Made by a program: the position numbers and the translations under genes
Part shown: in pieces, positions 14,940 through 15,973 of the stretch
Layout: every line of letters starts with the position of its first letter
How positions within the stretch are numbered: position 1 is the stretch's first letter
The notes under the pieces: generated by a model
The model's database searches: none
What the model was told of the DNA's origin: nothing
The model's input: only the letters and a program-made list of their open reading frames with translations
NCBI GenBank assembly: GCA_033764095.1
Contig: JANRJF010000299.1
Span: 1-15,973 of the forward strand
Direction: 5' to 3'
DNA from: JBDTMT01 sp033764095
GTDB lineage: Bacteria > Desulfobacterota > Binatia > HRBIN30 > CADEER01
DNA length: 15,973 nt

Positions 14940-15060
14940 TCGACCAAGAGACCAAGTGGACCTCAGACCCCTGGTGCGGTGGTCTTGGCGGTGATTCCCT
15001 GAGCGGCGATCACGAGCGTTTCTTGGTCGAGTGCTTCGGCGGCCCGCCGGTGGCTACCTG
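14940..15060. repeat. Duplicated palindromic element, diverged copy 1
   Basis: This copy begins TCGACCAAGA (14940-14949), whose exact inverted complement TCTTGGTCGA lies at 15021-15030. Inside are degenerate ACCAAG and TTGGTG/CTTGGCGG units around GGACCTCAGACC. A tail from about 14998 (GAGCGGCGATCACGAGCG, continuing to GCCGGTGGC) aligns with the tail of copy 2. Together with 15092-15217 it fills the 342-base gap between kup and tapT, where no gene is visible. Confidence 0.7.
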
Positions 15061-15091
15061 ACCTCAAACTTCACGCACAGGAGCAAGGCCA

Positions 15092-15217
15092 ACCACCAAG
15101 GCACCAAGACACCAAGCGGACCTCAGACCTTGGTGCCTTGGTGTCTTGGTGGTGATCTTCTAAGCGGCGAGGACGCGCGTTTCTCGCTCGAGTGTTCCGG
15201 CGCGGCCGGTGGCGGCA
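15092..15217. repeat. Duplicated palindromic element, copy 2 with intact CACCAAGR octamer hairpin
   Basis: Arms ACCACCAAG... at 15092-15116 and ...CTTGGTGGT at 15129-15153 match at 23 of 25 positions by eye, around a 12-base loop CGGACCTCAGAC. The units are 8 bp (GCACCAAG, ACACCAAG). The loop and the following ~65-base tail (GCGGCGAGGACGCGCGTTTC onward, through TCGAGTGTTCCGGCG) align with copy 1 at a spacing of about 162 bases. The end of the tail abuts the tapT stop. Confidence 0.8.
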
Positions 15218-15796
15218 CTAACCACCAACAACCTGGTATTCCGCCTGCCGCTCGACCATGCCCGCGAACACGTCGAGCAGACCGTCGAGGCCGGCGGTCT
15301 GCGGCTCCAGCACGCGCAGCGCCGCGACGATCGCCTCGATGGTGGCGATGTAGCCGGGGCGCGGCTCGCGCCGCACGCGGCCGTAGCCGCTCGGGCGCGC
15401 CGGCGTCAGGCTGACGTGCGGCAGGCGGTGCAGCCAGCGCTGGCCGTCGTAGAGCTTCTTGGCCAGGAACCAGGTGCCGTCGAGCACCACCAGGTGCTGC
15501 GGGTGCTCGGCCGCCGGCAGCTCGGCGAGCTCGCGCGCCGTCGCCGACGGGTAGAGCAGCGCCGTGCGCGCCGGCAGGCCGCCGGCCAACGCACCGAGGT
15601 CCGTCCATGGAAAGCAGGTCTCGACCCGCACCCGGCGCAAGCCGAGCCGCGCGATGCGCGCCGTGCCGACGGCGTGAAAGCGCTCGCGCGGATGCTGCAG
15701 GATGGTCACGCCAGTCCGATTGACCACCGGCGCCAGCGCCGCGCAGATGCACGCCACCGCCGGACGGTAGCAACGCCAGCAGGTGTCGCGCGGCAT
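15218..15796 (-). CDS. tapT: DTW-domain tRNA-uridine aminocarboxypropyltransferase (TapT)
   Basis: 192 residues, the usual size for bacterial DTW/YfiP-like proteins. TapT transfers the 3-amino-3-carboxypropyl group of S-adenosylmethionine to uridine 47 of tRNA (acp3U). Visible motifs: CWRCYRPAVACIC at 6-18 (Cys6, 9, 16, 18); LQHPRERFHAVGTARI at 33-48, matching the QHPxE...T block; LLYPSATA at 80-87; and the namesake DGTW at 106-109 in VVLDGTWFLAKKL. Start ATG 15796 gives the typical short lead-in to the first Cys. The last codons (GGT GGT TAG) read as CTAACCACC on the plus strand, resembling the AACCACC end of the adjacent repeat, so the C-terminus may be repeat-modified. Confidence 0.9.
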   Translation of the reverse strand: MPRDTCWRCYRPAVACICAALAPVVNRTGVTILQHPRERFHAVGTARIARLGLRRVRVETCFPWTDLGALAGGLPARTALLYPSATARELAELPAAEHPQHLVVLDGTWFLAKKLYDGQRWLHRLPHVSLTPARPSGYGRVRREPRPGYIATIEAIVAALRVLEPQTAGLDGLLDVFAGMVERQAEYQVVGG

Positions 15797-15841
15797 CGCC
15801 GGTTCAAATCACGTACGCGTCGCCGCCGCGAGCAGCCGGCC

Positions 15842-15897
15842 GGGGCTGGGGTGGGGGGCTGGGGGTTAGGGGTTAGGGGGGTTGGAGTCTGGAGTCC
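15842..15897. repeat. G-rich heptamer array (GGGTTAG/GGGCTGG type)
   Basis: Eight 7-bp units in register: GGGGCTG, GGGTGGG, GGGCTGG, GGGTTAG, GGGTTAG, GGGGGTT, GGAGTCT, GGAGTCC. The G-runs could form a G-quadruplex on the plus strand. It has the same 7-bp period as the other arrays but an unrelated sequence. It lies upstream of tapT and runs into the poly-C contig end, so the distal units deserve caution. Confidence 0.65.
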
Positions 15898-15900
15898 GCC

Positions 15901-15973
<73 letters not shown>

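Noticed and set aside
15842..15897. Telomere-like repeat or linear replicon end
   Set aside because: Only two exact GGGTTAG units occur within a drifting heptamer array, followed by artefactual poly-C; nothing else supports a telomere.

Overview
The window is high-GC bacterial DNA, very probably a contig end from an uncultured Gram-negative lineage. An outer-membrane TonB-dependent receptor and periplasmic quinoproteins show a double-membrane cell. A secreted protein with dockerin-like calcium repeats, a Thr/Pro linker and NHL repeats, together with abundant micro-repeats between genes, resembles what is often seen in deltaproteobacterial and Binatota-type metagenome bins. That placement is an inference. 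No rRNA, tRNA, CRISPR array, integrase or transposase was seen.

Left half (1-8116): a possible pyrroloquinoline-quinone (PQQ) locus. In order: the C-terminus of a c-type cytochrome (+); a membrane-anchored PQQ sugar/sorbosone-type dehydrogenase (+); a TonB-dependent receptor that closely resembles the E. coli PQQ receptor PqqU/YncD (-); a divergent MFS transporter (+); and a tetR - soluble PQQ dehydrogenase pair (-) joined by a 4-base ATGA overlap. The tetR promoter has a palindromic operator in its -10/-35 spacer. No PQQ synthesis genes are visible. A coherent reading is that the cell imports PQQ, loads it into two periplasmic dehydrogenases, and passes electrons to cytochrome c.

Right half (8340-15796): a circularly permuted ATP-grasp protein (+) without its usual partners; the dockerin-like/NHL secreted protein (-); a duplicated YCII/DGPF-domain protein (-); a glutathione S-transferase (+); the potassium transporter Kup (-); and the tRNA acp3U-forming DTW-domain enzyme TapT (-). 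These look like ordinary, functionally unlinked genes.

The most unusual content lies between the genes. Six intergenic gaps hold palindromes built from 7- or 8-bp units: GCGATGA heptamers at 310-387, 1605-1687 and 5149-5363, and octamers of a CACnnAGR-like grammar at 3797-3940, 12791-12892 and 14940-15153. Two further heptamer families (GCTGACA-like at 1717-1751, GGGTTAG-like at 15842-15897) occur as single arrays. At the heptamer palindromes the two arms share the same locus-specific order of unit variants. The repeats intrude into genes: they provide the stop codons of two dehydrogenases, the start and first ~27 residues of one dehydrogenase, and apparently part of the signal peptide of the PqqU-like receptor, which has no ordinary start codon close to that peptide. 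The last ~70 bases are almost pure C and are probably a sequencing or assembly artefact.
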